Below, piece by piece: positions 1-10,002 of a DNA stretch of 64,000 nucleotides (positions are counted from its first letter, which is position 1; each line of letters starts with the position of its first letter). The stretch spans positions 682,001 to 746,000 of the forward strand of contig NZ_CP020773.1 in assembly GCF_002101335.1 (NCBI RefSeq), read 5' to 3'. The notes below the pieces were generated by a model, which saw only the letters and a program-made list of their open reading frames with translations, searched no databases and was not told the DNA's origin. The DNA is from Staphylococcus lutrae (GTDB lineage Bacteria > Bacillota > Bacilli > Staphylococcales > Staphylococcaceae). The position numbers and the translations under genes were made by a program.

Positions 1-950
1 CAAGCACTGCCGATAATGTCGTGAATATCATCATGTTGTGGTCGCCATTTCAAAACGGTTTGTGCTTTATCACTAGAAGCAACCAATTTACTCGGGTCAC
101 CTGCACGTCTAGGCGCAACAACTGCTGGAATATCACGCCCAGTGACTTCACGAGCCGCATTCAAGATTTCTTTTACGGAATAACCATGATTCGTTCCTAA
201 GTTGAACGCACCACTTTCTCCGCCTGCTTTTAAGTATTCATATGCTAAAATGTGTGCATCAATTAAATCAGTCACGTGTAAATAATCTCTTATTGGCGTA
301 CCATCCGGCGTATCATAGTCATCGCCAAACATTTTTAATTCATCACGTTGACCTAATGCGACTTGAAGTACCACTGGAATCAGATGTGTTTCAGGGTGAT
401 GATCCTCACCAATGATGCCATCTGCTTTTGCACCGGCTACATTAAAATAACGTAACGCAGCATAATGGACACCGTACGCTTCATGACACCAATGCATCAT
501 CTTTTCCATTATGAGTTTACTTTCACCGTACGGACTTGTCGGTGACTTCGAAGCTGTTTCCACAATTGGAACTTCTTCTGGTTCACCATATACCGCCGCT
601 GTTGAACTGAATATAATGTGTTCGACTTGATGTTTGCGCATGACTTCTAAGAGCACTTGCAACCCGTAAACATTGTTATTGAAATATTCTAATGGATACG
701 ACACAGATTCTCCGACTAATGAATAAGCGCAAAAATGAAAAACCCCATCAATCGATTCTTGTTGAAATACACGATCTAAAAATTCACGATCCCGAACGTC
801 CCCTTCGTAAAAACGGGCAGCTGTATGCACCGCTTGACGATGCCCTTTAACTAAATTATCTACAACCGCAACATCATATCCCGCTTCAACCAATTGATCT
901 ACACAGTGACTCCCGATATAACCTGCGCCACCTAAAACAAGCATAGTCAT
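1..950 (-). CDS. galE: UDP-glucose 4-epimerase GalE (C-terminus cut by window edge)
   Basis: Interconverts UDP-galactose and UDP-glucose in the cytosol with bound NAD, a Leloir-pathway step. The reading frame starts at the ATG at 950-948, about 11 nt after an AGGAG ribosome site, and stays open to the window edge (316 codons of roughly 330). Seen: Rossmann motif GGAGYIGSH near residues 7-15, a Ser-Ser-Thr stretch before AAVYGEPEE, and the short-chain dehydrogenase Tyr-x-x-x-Lys pair in YGESK. It follows galK by 18 nt on the same strand, so the two are co-transcribed, probably with galT beyond the window. Identification is secure; only the end is missing. Confidence 0.95.
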   Translation of the reverse strand, partial: MTMLVLGGAGYIGSHCVDQLVEAGYDVAVVDNLVKGHRQAVHTAARFYEGDVRDREFLDRVFQQESIDGVFHFCAYSLVGESVSYPLEYFNNNVYGLQVLLEVMRKHQVEHIIFSSTAAVYGEPEEVPIVETASKSPTSPYGESKLIMEKMMHWCHEAYGVHYAALRYFNVAGAKADGIIGEDHHPETHLIPVVLQVALGQRDELKMFGDDYDTPDGTPIRDYLHVTDLIDAHILAYEYLKAGGESGAFNLGTNHGYSVKEILNAAREVTGRDIPAVVAPRRAGDPSKLVASSDKAQTVLKWRPQHDDIHDIIGSA

Positions 951-968
951 TCTTCATACACTCCTTTT

Positions 969-2132
969 TTATTGCTCTAAAGTACGTACCCCATTCGCGA
1001 TATCAACATGATAAAAAGACGGCGCGTAGCCCACCGTTTTTGTATACTCCTCAGTCACTTTTTCCTCAAGTTCAGCAATTTTATCTCGATGAACCAGCGC
1101 TATGGCACAACCCGCAAACCCTGCCCCTGTCATCCTTGCGCCTAAGACACCATCAACCTGTTGTGCAACTTCAGCTAACGTATCCAACTCTAGTCCAGTG
1201 ACTTCATAGTCGTTTTTCAAAGAAGCATGAGACGCATTTAATAGCGCACCAAATTTTTCAAAGTCATGCGCTTGTAAGGCTTCATAAGCTTGTTTTGTGC
1301 GCTCATTTTCAGAAATGGCATGTTTCGCACGTCGTCTTAATACGTCATCCTTAATTTGATCTGCATATTGTTCAAATTGTGCCATCGTCATCTCACCTAG
1401 CGTAGCCACATCTAAATGTTGTTGTAGAACAGCTAAAGCCTGTTCACACTCATGACGTCGTTCGTTATATTTCGATTCTGCAAGTTCTCGTCGCTTATTC
1501 GTATTCATTATCGAAATTTTATATTCTCCAAACTCTGTCGGCACGTAATGATATTCTAATGTGTTTGTATCGAGTAAAATCGCATGGTTTTCCTTACCGA
1601 ATCCAATGATAAATTGATCCATAATTCCTGAATTGACACCGATAAACTCATTTTCAACACGTTGCCCCATTTTCACAAGTGCCAGTCGATCCATCTCGAT
1701 ATTGAATAGTGAAGTGACGATATGACCTGTTAATAATTCAATCGACGCAGAGGACGATAAACTCGCGCCATTTGGAATATTACCTTCCACTAAAATATCG
1801 AAACCCCGATTAATTTGTGAAAATTGTTCGACTAAAAAGCGCACCATCCCCTTTGGATAATTCGCCCAATGGTGTTGACTGTCGTAATCTAAATGGTCTA
1901 GATCAAACGACATCACACCGAGTGCTTTGAAGTTGACGGAATACAGCCGAATTTGCCGATCGTCACGCAAACGTGCAGCCCCATATGTCCCTAATTCAAT
2001 GGCAGCTGGAAATACAAAACCCCCATTATAATCTGTATGCTCACCAATCAAATTAATTCGTCCTGGTGCAAAAGCTTTCAATGTGGGTTCAGCATTAAAA
2101 ATGTCTTTAAATGTTTGTGTTAGGTTTTGCAT
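969..2132 (-). CDS. galK: Galactokinase GalK
   Basis: Phosphorylates galactose to galactose-1-phosphate with ATP, the entry step of the Leloir pathway. The 387-aa length is normal for GHMP-family galactokinases. The galactokinase signature GRINLIGEHTDYNGG is at residues 24-38, the ATP loop PNGASLSSSAS at 120-130, and the GHMP C-terminal motif MTGAGFAGCAI near residue 335. The start is preceded by GGGGTG. The gene lies 40 nt after galR and 18 nt before galE on the same strand. A separate promoter with an operator-like motif is present in the galR 3' end (2154-2198), so it need not depend on galR transcription. S. aureus uses the tagatose-6-phosphate route instead, so this gene argues against that species. 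Confidence 0.97.
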   Translation of the reverse strand: MQNLTQTFKDIFNAEPTLKAFAPGRINLIGEHTDYNGGFVFPAAIELGTYGAARLRDDRQIRLYSVNFKALGVMSFDLDHLDYDSQHHWANYPKGMVRFLVEQFSQINRGFDILVEGNIPNGASLSSSASIELLTGHIVTSLFNIEMDRLALVKMGQRVENEFIGVNSGIMDQFIIGFGKENHAILLDTNTLEYHYVPTEFGEYKISIMNTNKRRELAESKYNERRHECEQALAVLQQHLDVATLGEMTMAQFEQYADQIKDDVLRRRAKHAISENERTKQAYEALQAHDFEKFGALLNASHASLKNDYEVTGLELDTLAEVAQQVDGVLGARMTGAGFAGCAIALVHRDKIAELEEKVTEEYTKTVGYAPSFYHVDIANGVRTLEQ

Positions 2133-2153
2133 ATCTCACACCCCGATTTTAAT

Positions 2154-3267
<1,114 letters not shown>

Positions 3268-3371
3268 CAATCCATAAACCTTAATTCCTTTTAAAATGTT
3301 TTGATAAGCTTTAAAATTGATGTGATCGCACTATGATTGAAATCACGCGAATCGAAAGGGAGGTGGCCTCA

Positions 3372-4169
3372 TTGAACGATGATATTCAAACGAATCAACC
3401 AATCGTTCGTTACGAAAACGGAACCCTCTTTAACACAACAGATGATTTTGTTATTGAAACACCACTCACGATTATGGTAAATCGTGAAGAATTTGCAACA
3501 GTGATTTGCAGTCCGAATCAACTTGAAGAACTTGTCCTAGGTTTTCTCGCTTCTGAAGGTGTGATTCTAAAACGAGACGAACTTCAATCCATTGAAATCG
3601 ACACATATCGTGGTTTTGCACATGTAGAAACGACTGCACCGTTACACGACCGTATACAATTGTCAACAAAACGCTTAGTGGCATCTTGCTGTGGTAAAAG
3701 TCGGGCATTTTATTTTCAAAATGATGTGACAATTGCTAAGACGTCAATGTCCCATCTCCAACTCTCACCCCCACAGATCTTGCGTATGATGTCGCGCCTC
3801 CAAGCGCAAAGTCATACTTTCCAAGCAACGGGTGGGCTTCATAATGCGGCCATTAGTGACGGTCATGATTTTTATATTCACCGTCAAGATATAGGTCGAC
3901 ATAATGCTTTGGATAAACTTTTTGGTTACTGTATTCAACATCGTATTGGTGTACGAGATAAAGCACTTATTTTTAGTGGCCGAATCTCATCTGAAATATT
4001 AATTAAAGCAGCTAAAATTGGTGTCGGTATCATCATTTCAAAATCTGCACCTACCACTTTAGCTGTACAACTGGCAAATGATCTCAACATCACTGCCATC
4101 GGGTTCGTGCGTAACGATTATTTTAATATATACAGTCACGCACATCGCGTAAAGACGACATCTGCATAA
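3372..4169 (+). CDS. fdhD: Formate dehydrogenase sulfurtransferase FdhD
   Basis: FdhD transfers sulfur to the bis-MGD molybdenum cofactor and is required for formate dehydrogenase activity; the likely client is FdhA at 30.2-33.2 kb. The best start is TTG at 3372, because GGGAGG lies 9-10 nt upstream and the protein then has 265 aa and aligns at its first residue with S. aureus FdhD as I recall it. An ATG at 3333 would add 13 residues without a ribosome site. Seen: the Cys pair in SCCGKS (about residue 105), ATGGLHNAAI, QDIGRHNALDKL and FSGRISSEIL, all family signatures. It is monocistronic and divergent from galR. Confidence 0.93.
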   Translation: MNDDIQTNQPIVRYENGTLFNTTDDFVIETPLTIMVNREEFATVICSPNQLEELVLGFLASEGVILKRDELQSIEIDTYRGFAHVETTAPLHDRIQLSTKRLVASCCGKSRAFYFQNDVTIAKTSMSHLQLSPPQILRMMSRLQAQSHTFQATGGLHNAAISDGHDFYIHRQDIGRHNALDKLFGYCIQHRIGVRDKALIFSGRISSEILIKAAKIGVGIIISKSAPTTLAVQLANDLNITAIGFVRNDYFNIYSHAHRVKTTSA

Positions 4170-4183
4170 TCTGCCCCACAAAA

Positions 4184-4232
4184 TAAAAACAGACGCAATT
4201 GAACTTTACATTCAAAATTGCGTCTGTTTTTA
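4184..4232. terminator. Intrinsic terminator after fdhD
   Basis: AGACGCAATT and AATTGCGTCT form a 10+ bp stem around a 13-nt loop; an A tract precedes it and a T-rich tract follows, so it can act in both directions. Confidence 0.8.
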
Positions 4233-4355
4233 TTTTTTTATTCTTGATCAGCGTTGTGAGTCGCAAATCGTTCATTCCCGACTGAAAACGCCTTTCCTTT
4301 TTCTTCGTCCTCAATCCCTCACATTGAATAAAGCACGAAGACAATCGGATACCGC

Positions 4356-5123
4356 TTAAGTCAATACGCTACTTTTTTCTTTTAATACACTATATTGAAA
4401 GCTCATAAAAGTATACCCTTGTTTCATATACATGTCTCTTGCCGTATCTTCAGCATCAGCCAATAATATGACCGGCCGGGTATCCGCCACTTCCCCAGTA
4501 AAAACTTGCATACTCGAACCGATGCCTCGTCCGCGCGCGTGCTCGGCGACAGCAAAGCCATCCAACTCGACTGTGCGATCCGTCTCTATTAAGTTCATAA
4601 TACCGACTGGGGTAGCGTGTTCATAAGCGACGTAAGACTGTAATGGATACGTCGGCTTTTGACAACGTTCATGGAGTAGACGATGACTCTCTTTCAAATA
4701 ATCTTCACCGTATTGAAGGCTGAGTGGTGTATTCACGGCCATATAATCCGCTATATTCTCTAAAGTGACTCGTTTTATCTGCACACGAGGCCCCTTTAAT
4801 TTGCGCAAGTCGGCCGCTTCAATCGCATACAGCTCTACACTACCAATTTGAAACCCTTGCGAACGCAAAAATTGTAACATCGTTGCATCCGGTTTAATGT
4901 TTTCGGGAAATTCAAATTTCAAATGATACATCCTGTGTGAACGGTGGATGGATTGTTGACGCAACATATCTGCTTTAAATGTAAGACGGTCGGGCATCTG
5001 ATGATATATCCATTTGTTACTATCATAGGTGAGCGGTGCATTCGGGGTCAGATATATCGTCACCCGTTCATCCCTTGACTCTAATTTGCCCTCTACATAA
5101 ATGTCGCTCATTTGAAATTTCAT
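4356..5123 (-). CDS. GNAT-family N-acetyltransferase
   Basis: 255 aa, start supported by GGAGGGG 5 nt before ATG. The C-terminal half is a GNAT domain: strand region VAYEHATPVGIMNL, then FAVAEHARGRGIGSSM with the acetyl-CoA pyrophosphate-binding RGRGIG (about residue 197-202), and a terminal MYMKQGYTFM typical of the last strand. The N-terminal 110 residues form a separate, poorly conserved domain. It starts 23 nt after bioY on the same strand, so co-transcription with bioY is likely. The substrate is unknown. Confidence 0.75.
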   Translation of the reverse strand: MKFQMSDIYVEGKLESRDERVTIYLTPNAPLTYDSNKWIYHQMPDRLTFKADMLRQQSIHRSHRMYHLKFEFPENIKPDATMLQFLRSQGFQIGSVELYAIEAADLRKLKGPRVQIKRVTLENIADYMAVNTPLSLQYGEDYLKESHRLLHERCQKPTYPLQSYVAYEHATPVGIMNLIETDRTVELDGFAVAEHARGRGIGSSMQVFTGEVADTRPVILLADAEDTARDMYMKQGYTFMSFQYSVLKEKSSVLT

Positions 5124-5146
5124 CGAATCCCCTCCGTTCTTAGAGA

Positions 5147-5707
5147 TTACTGTGACAGTTGACGCATGACTCTTGAAATAATAGGATTTCTAAACAACGC
5201 CATAGCAATCAATGAAGCCAGTACTGCTTTTATGATATCACCTGGTAAAAAAGTAAGCGAAAAATATAACGCTTTTGACACAGGTATATGCGTCACAAAG
5301 CCCATCACAATTGCACCTACGAGATCTAATAGCACAACTCCAAAAACAAGAAGAATGGCAAATGTTCGTTTAAAATCTAACGTCTCAAAATATTTATCTC
5401 TCATCCAACCAATTAAAAATGCTACAATAGGATACATTAATAAAAAGCCTGCACTCGGACCAACAAAGACCGCGTAGCCACCGCGTCCGCCTGATAATAA
5501 AGGTGCCCCAACAAGTACAACTAATAAAAATACAATAACGCTTAACGTACCATAACGTCGTCCTAATAAAAGACCCGCTAAAAAAATACCCGCATTTTGG
5601 ATAACGATAGGGACAGGCATAAAAGGAAGCGGAATTGCCGGTATAAAGCCCATTATAGCAATCACTGCTGACATTAATGCTGTATAAACTAAAAACTTAG
5701 TGTTCAA
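5147..5707 (-). CDS. bioY: Biotin ECF transporter substrate-binding protein BioY
   Basis: Membrane S-component that captures biotin and works with the shared EcfAA'T module. 186 aa with about six hydrophobic segments. Family features: N-terminal ALMSAVIAIMGFIPAIPLPF, PIVIQNAGIFLAGLLLG, and GRGGYAVFVGPSAGFLLMYP with the conserved glycine-rich loop. The start is TTG at 5707, 9 nt after GGAGG; no ATG gives a better fit. An inverted repeat resembling a BirA operator lies 50 nt upstream (5757-5787). Confidence 0.92.
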   Translation of the reverse strand: MNTKFLVYTALMSAVIAIMGFIPAIPLPFMPVPIVIQNAGIFLAGLLLGRRYGTLSVIVFLLVVLVGAPLLSGGRGGYAVFVGPSAGFLLMYPIVAFLIGWMRDKYFETLDFKRTFAILLVFGVVLLDLVGAIVMGFVTHIPVSKALYFSLTFLPGDIIKAVLASLIAMALFRNPIISRVMRQLSQ

Positions 5708-5756
5708 AATCTTTTTCCTCCTTCTTCCTAAACACTTCTTTTCAGATTATACATCA

Positions 5757-5787
5757 TTGTAAATGTATTTTCTATATGAGTTTACAA
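5757..5787 (-). promoter_or_regulatory. Probable BirA (biotin repressor) operator of bioY
   Basis: Perfect inverted 7-mers TTGTAAA (5757-5763) and TTTACAA (5781-5787) separated by 17 nt. Widely spaced dyads of this kind are known for the biotin repressor in Gram-positive bacteria. It overlaps the stop codon of the upstream ROK gene. Assignment to BirA is inference from its place before bioY. Confidence 0.55.
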
Positions 5788-6645
5788 TTCAGCAACGGCT
5801 CCTACTAACGCTGCATGGTTTTGTAACTGTGCGACTTCGATTTTTGCATATCCATAGTCATCAGGTAAATAGTTTTGTAACGCCGGTACAATGTATTGTA
5901 ACAAACGTGGACCTTGTGCAGAAACACCCCCACCAATAATGATGATTTCAGGATCATAAATAATTTGAATTTCTGCAATCCCCCGTGCCACCTCACGTGC
6001 CCATTGTTGAATATACTGACGTGCAATGACATTGTCCGCTTCCGCTTCCTCAAATAAATCCTTTATATGTTGATGTGGGTATGCTTTACTTAATAACAAT
6101 TGTTTTAACGCACCCGTTGATGCCCGTTGCTCGTATTGCGTCCCTGTTTCAGGATCATAAAGGAGATAACCAATTTGATTCGGACGATGACGCACGCCTC
6201 GTAATAATCCGACATCACGATGGTAAAAACTGCCCCCAATGCCTGTACCTAACGTTAAACAAAAAGCACTTTCATAATGTTCATTGCGTTGATTTAATTC
6301 ACCTAATAACGCCGCGTCCACATCATTATATACAGCTAGTCGATCGACAAGTGTGCCGAGTGCCGATTCAAAATTTGTCCCAGTATAATGAAGAATGTTT
6401 GGGTTTGCATAGGAGATCGTACATGTGTCACGATTCACCGCTCCCGCTGTCGAGATGCCCACAACGACTTCTTTCAACTGATGTTCCTCAATATATGTTT
6501 CCAATCGTTTTTTAATATACTTTACAATTGCCTGATCTTCGTTGACGGGTGTTGGTACTTTATCATAATCATGCAATTGTAGTTGGTGATCGATAATGGC
6601 GGACTTAATGTATGTTCCACCAATATCAAAAGCCACTTTTTTCAT
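5782..6645 (-). CDS. ROK-family sugar kinase
   Basis: Cytosolic ROK kinase, 287 aa from ATG at 6645, which follows AGGGGTAGGA. An in-frame opening extends 55 codons upstream to 6810, but MKKVAFDIGGTYIKS is the canonical start of the fold. Seen: phosphate-1 motif DIGGTYIKS, NDVDAALLGE, LTLGTGIGGS and the adenosine motif IIIIGGGVSAQGP. The zinc motif CxCGxxGC of many ROK members is absent (QIGYLLYDPETGTQYE occupies the region). Likely substrate is a hexose or N-acetylated hexosamine; the sequence does not say which. A perfect cre match lies about 170 nt upstream. Confidence 0.85.
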   Translation of the reverse strand: MKKVAFDIGGTYIKSAIIDHQLQLHDYDKVPTPVNEDQAIVKYIKKRLETYIEEHQLKEVVVGISTAGAVNRDTCTISYANPNILHYTGTNFESALGTLVDRLAVYNDVDAALLGELNQRNEHYESAFCLTLGTGIGGSFYHRDVGLLRGVRHRPNQIGYLLYDPETGTQYEQRASTGALKQLLLSKAYPHQHIKDLFEEAEADNVIARQYIQQWAREVARGIAEIQIIYDPEIIIIGGGVSAQGPRLLQYIVPALQNYLPDDYGYAKIEVAQLQNHAALVGAVAEL

Positions 6646-6812
6646 AACATTCCTACCCCTCTCTCCAAAAATGACGTTAACCTTGTTCAACTGCAACAGT
6701 CGCACGCATTCGTTGATGCAATAGCTATCCCTCAATTTTGTATACTCTCGCATGCGCTCTAATCCAAACGTTTCAATGACATACACAACAATTAATGGAT
6801 GTCCGCTCATAT

Positions 6813-6826
6813 TGTTAACGCTTACA
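6813..6826 (-). promoter_or_regulatory. Catabolite-responsive element (cre) upstream of ROK kinase
   Basis: On the minus strand TGTAAGCGTTAACA matches all positions of the CcpA consensus TGWAANCGNTNWCA. It is 168 nt upstream of the ROK kinase start, with no other gene between. Confidence 0.7.
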
Positions 6827-6966
6827 ATTGAATTATAAATGCCGTTGTGGCATCTGACAATGGGATAATCCTATCACTAGAACAAACCGGATTAAACTCA
6901 TTCAAACAGAACCTTGTGTGTCAATGGTGTGATTTAATATCGTTCATTCGAATGAATCAAAAAATT

Positions 6967-7004
6967 AAGCTACAAAACTCATTTCAAAACGAGCTTTGTA
7001 GCTT
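6967..7004 (-). terminator. Intrinsic terminator of the DUF454 gene
   Basis: AAGCTACAAAaCTC pairs with GAGCTTTGTAGCTT (13 of 14 paired); reading on the minus strand the stem is followed by TTTTTT. Confidence 0.75.
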
Positions 7005-7048
7005 CTACTGTCAATATAATGATCGCGACTGAACAAGACGCGTCATCT

Positions 7049-7429
7049 TTATTTCGTATTATGACTTGCTGGTAATGTCTTAACCCAGGTGAATAAGACA
7101 ATCGTTTGTAACATCACCATTATCATCAGGCCGATCCGAATCAAAGTGATATCGACCATCCAAATCGAAAACCCCACTACAATATATAGACTAATGAGTA
7201 ACTGTATCTTCTTTTTCATTGTGTAGCCACGATATTTACGAAAATCCTCAACATAAGCTTGATACACCTTTGTTCGAATGAGCCAATCATGAAAGCGATC
7301 CGAACTTTTCGCAAAACAGAGTACCGCAACAAGCAAGAAAGGTGTCGTTGGCAATAAAGGTAACACTGCCCCCGCAAAACCTAGTAATGTAAAGATACCC
7401 CCGATGCCCACCAACAGATATCGCTTCAT
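7049..7429 (-). CDS. DUF454 (YbaN-type) inner membrane protein
   Basis: 126 aa; ATG at 7429 fits AGAGG 8 nt upstream better than the adjacent GTG at 7432. Hydrophobic segments at about residues 4-40 and 78-115. The family motif LGFAGAVLPLLPTTPFLLVA followed by CFAKSSDRFHDWL identifies DUF454. Function is unknown in general. It stands alone with its own terminator. Confidence 0.8.
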   Translation of the reverse strand: MKRYLLVGIGGIFTLLGFAGAVLPLLPTTPFLLVAVLCFAKSSDRFHDWLIRTKVYQAYVEDFRKYRGYTMKKKIQLLISLYIVVGFSIWMVDITLIRIGLMIMVMLQTIVLFTWVKTLPASHNTK

Positions 7430-7520
7430 CACATACGCCTCTATTCTTTTTATTCATCACGCATACACGTGCTTTCATCTTACCACAGTGTTTCAAGTAC
7501 GAAAATATAATCTTGTATTT

Positions 7521-8687
7521 TTATTCTGCGTCTCCCGACTGACGTTCAGCTAAAGCTTGTTTTGCAATTTGCGTATACGCCATGTCCTGCATCGGCGGGT
7601 TATGAAGACCCGCTCGCATATCTCGAAAGTAACGTTGTAATGGACGCGTCATTTCCAAACTTTTTGCACCTACTACACGCATGGCTAAGTCAATAACATC
7701 TAATCCTTCATTCATCACTACAATTTTGCTTGCCGCAGTTTCAGCACCTATGTGAGGTCGTAGCGTTGCTTCTTGATATGCGTGTGCCGTGCTCCAAAGG
7801 ATATGCCTTGCCGTCATCAATTTAGTTTCCATTTGTCCCAAATTTTGTTGTACCAATGGTAACGTGGCAATCGTACCTTCAATACTATTCGGGCTATGAA
7901 CTAATGCGAAGTCCAGCGCATAGTCGCGCGCGGCTTGAGCAATGCCCAAATATGTTGCTGGAATGTGCAACAACCAGCCATTTTGGTAAGCTGGGCCTTC
8001 TCCTTTCATTTCAACTAAATATTGTGCCCCTACTCGAACTTCATTTAATACGATATCGTGGCTCTCCGTCGCACGCATCCCCACCATATTCCAATTATCA
8101 GCAATTTCCAGGCCAGGCGTCTCTCTATGAACCAAAAAGAAACCGACTTGATTTTTTTCAACAATATAGGCCGCGACAATGATATGTGTAAGTACACGAC
8201 TCATAGAAGTAAAGGTCTTGACACCATTTAAAATATACATCCCATCTTCAAATCGCGCATTTGTTGCCGGTCTTCCACCTCGAGTTGGACTCCCTGTTTC
8301 CGCTTCACTCACTGCTCTATTGGCAAGCGCACCTTTTTTCACAGCTTCTGCAAAATCATCTAAACGCACTTGAGTCCAAGTTTGTTTGTCGAAAACCTCT
8401 CCAACCAATGCCACATGCCATCCGACAGATAAAGCGGTTGCCCCATCAATCGATCCAAGTACGGACTGCAAAACGACCATGTCTTCAATCGTTGCACCCC
8501 GCCCGTCATAAGATTTAGGCAACGTCAACTGCGTATAGCCCTCATCGACGAGCCATTGCAAATTTTCATAAGGAAAGCGATGTTTCTCGTCATTACTTTG
8601 CGCATATAGTGCAAGCTGCTCACGATGGGCTTCAAGTTTTGCAATCCATTCTTTTTGTATCGGAGACTGAGTGAATACCGATCTCAT
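7521..8687 (-). CDS. Acyl-CoA dehydrogenase-like flavoprotein
   Basis: 388 aa from ATG at 8687, which has AGAAGG at 8 nt; an ATG at 8711 has a poorer site. Acyl-CoA dehydrogenase fold: N-terminal helical domain (LQWLVDEGYTQLTLPKSYDGRG), central beta domain (EAETGSPTRGGRPATNARFEDG, NGVKTFTSMS) and C-terminal helical domain (TAASKIVVMNEGLDVIDLAMRVVGAKS, RYFRDMRAGLHNPPMQD). The C-terminal part resembles FMN-dependent monooxygenases of the DszC/SfnB branch as well as dehydrogenases, so the reaction is unresolved. It is a single gene. Confidence 0.8.
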   Translation of the reverse strand: MRSVFTQSPIQKEWIAKLEAHREQLALYAQSNDEKHRFPYENLQWLVDEGYTQLTLPKSYDGRGATIEDMVVLQSVLGSIDGATALSVGWHVALVGEVFDKQTWTQVRLDDFAEAVKKGALANRAVSEAETGSPTRGGRPATNARFEDGMYILNGVKTFTSMSRVLTHIIVAAYIVEKNQVGFFLVHRETPGLEIADNWNMVGMRATESHDIVLNEVRVGAQYLVEMKGEGPAYQNGWLLHIPATYLGIAQAARDYALDFALVHSPNSIEGTIATLPLVQQNLGQMETKLMTARHILWSTAHAYQEATLRPHIGAETAASKIVVMNEGLDVIDLAMRVVGAKSLEMTRPLQRYFRDMRAGLHNPPMQDMAYTQIAKQALAERQSGDAE

Positions 8688-9066
8688 TTCTATAACCTTC
8701 TTCCGTTTCATTTCTTATCTATCCACTCAACATTATAGTACAAATATGTGCTTATGCCTAATCCGATTACATTCATCACATTTCGAACTCGATTCGTTTC
8801 GGACAGCAGCCAGTTCTATTCAATCGTTAAAAAAACGACAAAAAGCAAATTCATTTTGCTATTTGTCGTTTCTCACCCATCTCATAAAGAGCCATCATGA
8901 TAGGAAGCCGATACATCTCCGGTAACCCTTCCCGCATCATTTGCCCAGCGATAGATTCAATACTTCTCTTTACAATATGTTTTAAATGCTATATTTGATT
9001 ATCTCAACGATACACTTTCATTTTGCTCATCAATTCTCAAACCCCGTGAATCCACACGACGGCGGA
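8688..9066. other. Intergenic region between sarR and the dehydrogenase gene
   Basis: About 380 bases with one clear feature, the sarR terminator at 8833-8872. I see no gene in it. Confidence 0.5.
8833..8872 (-). terminator. Intrinsic terminator, sarR direction
   Basis: AAACGACAAAaAGCAAA pairs with TTTGCTaTTTGTCGTTT; the minus strand continues with a T run. Confidence 0.75.
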
Positions 9067-9414
9067 TTAAAGTAATACTTCAATCTCACTAAAAAGCTGC
9101 TCAATTTTTTCATATTGTGCTTTGGAAACTTCAATGATAACAGTACGTTCGTCTTGTTCATTACGCTTTTTAGTAAGGAAGCCGTAATCTTTTAGTTTTT
9201 GCATTGCTTTCGTAATGTAGTACGGCTTAAACTTCGACGCTTTAATAATATCTTTCACATTGTATGTTGCTGACTTATGCTCCAAAATAAAAGTTAAAAT
9301 AAAAAGTTCTTCATAAGTTAAACCGTATTTTTTCTTAATTTCTGCATAAATACATTTTGTTGTACAGCTGATTTTCATGAGCTCTTTCATATTTTTAATT
9401 TGAAACTTTTCCAT
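9067..9414 (-). CDS. sarR: SarA-family regulator SarR
   Basis: Winged-helix DNA-binding regulator of 115 aa, the same size as S. aureus SarR. The start ATG at 9414 follows GGGGG by 7 nt; the frame is open 18 codons further but without a ribosome site. The segment FKPYYITKAMQKLKDYGFL and the wing KKRNEQDERTVIIEV are close to the SarR sequence as I remember it (FKPYYLTKALQKLKD, KKRSLQDERTVIVYV). SarR represses sarA transcription in S. aureus. The upstream region is AT-rich with no gene for 590 nt. Confidence in the family is very high, in SarR rather than another paralogue high. Confidence 0.9.
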   Translation of the reverse strand: MEKFQIKNMKELMKISCTTKCIYAEIKKKYGLTYEELFILTFILEHKSATYNVKDIIKASKFKPYYITKAMQKLKDYGFLTKKRNEQDERTVIIEVSKAQYEKIEQLFSEIEVLL

Positions 9415-10002
9415 ATACTTACCCCCTAGGTGCATCCAAGCTTGATAGAAACAGTCTATTTTACTCACAACTATATTAACTTGGAAATTTAATATTTTAA
9501 CATTTATATTTTAAACCGAATCTGTCTTTTTTTCAATTACTTTCTGAGTGCTGATTCAGAAAAAAATTTTGTTATTTTTTCTTTAGTAAAATAACAAAAC
9601 TACTCAATTTCCTCATATGACTGAAATATAGATTAGAAATAAATTAATTTAGAGCTTAATTATTAAATAAACAATAATTAAGTTTTGTGCAAATGTCTTA
9701 TCAACAATCAATCATGACGATTTGAAAAAACAAAAAAATAATAACCTACAAATCTAAATATTATGTAGGTTAAATTATTATAGAATTAACTTTATTTTAT
9801 TGTTACCAATAAGACTTTGCGCTTAACATGCGTAGCCACTGAATACAGTCCAGATCGATTTTACTTTCCCGCGATGTCAAATGTTTCCCTATATACATAT
9901 AGGCACCAGCCGAGCTCTCGACTGATGCCTATATGGAGAAACGCTAATGCATCCCTATTCACCTATCGAAAGGGAGACTCATCTTTAATACAAAAGCGTG
10001 TA
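9415..10002. other. AT-rich non-coding region upstream of sarR
   Basis: 588 bases without a gene. The part nearest sarR is strongly AT-rich, as expected for Sar-regulated promoters. It contains a short hairpin (AACCTACA 9743-9750 with TGTAGGTT 9764-9771) and a long one at 9896-9935. Confidence 0.6.
9896..9935. repeat. Long near-perfect inverted repeat
   Basis: Arms CATATAGGCAcCAGcCGAG and CTCGaCTGaTGCCTATATG meet at a 2-nt centre: 17 of 19 positions pair. Beyond a few unpaired bases, GTTTC and GAAAC continue the pairing. No T run follows on either strand, so it is not an ordinary terminator, although it lies about 70 nt past the DoxX-like gene. Confidence 0.7.

Larger units (their letters stand above)
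6646..7048. other. Intergenic region with cre and a terminator
   Basis: About 400 bases without a convincing gene. It holds the cre (6813-6826) and the terminator of the DUF454 gene (6967-7004). A 55-codon opening in frame with the ROK gene lacks a ribosome site. Confidence 0.6.

Noticed and set aside
6075..6515. 146-codon ORF opposite the ROK kinase gene
   Set aside because: Antisense shadow of a well-supported gene with no ribosome site.
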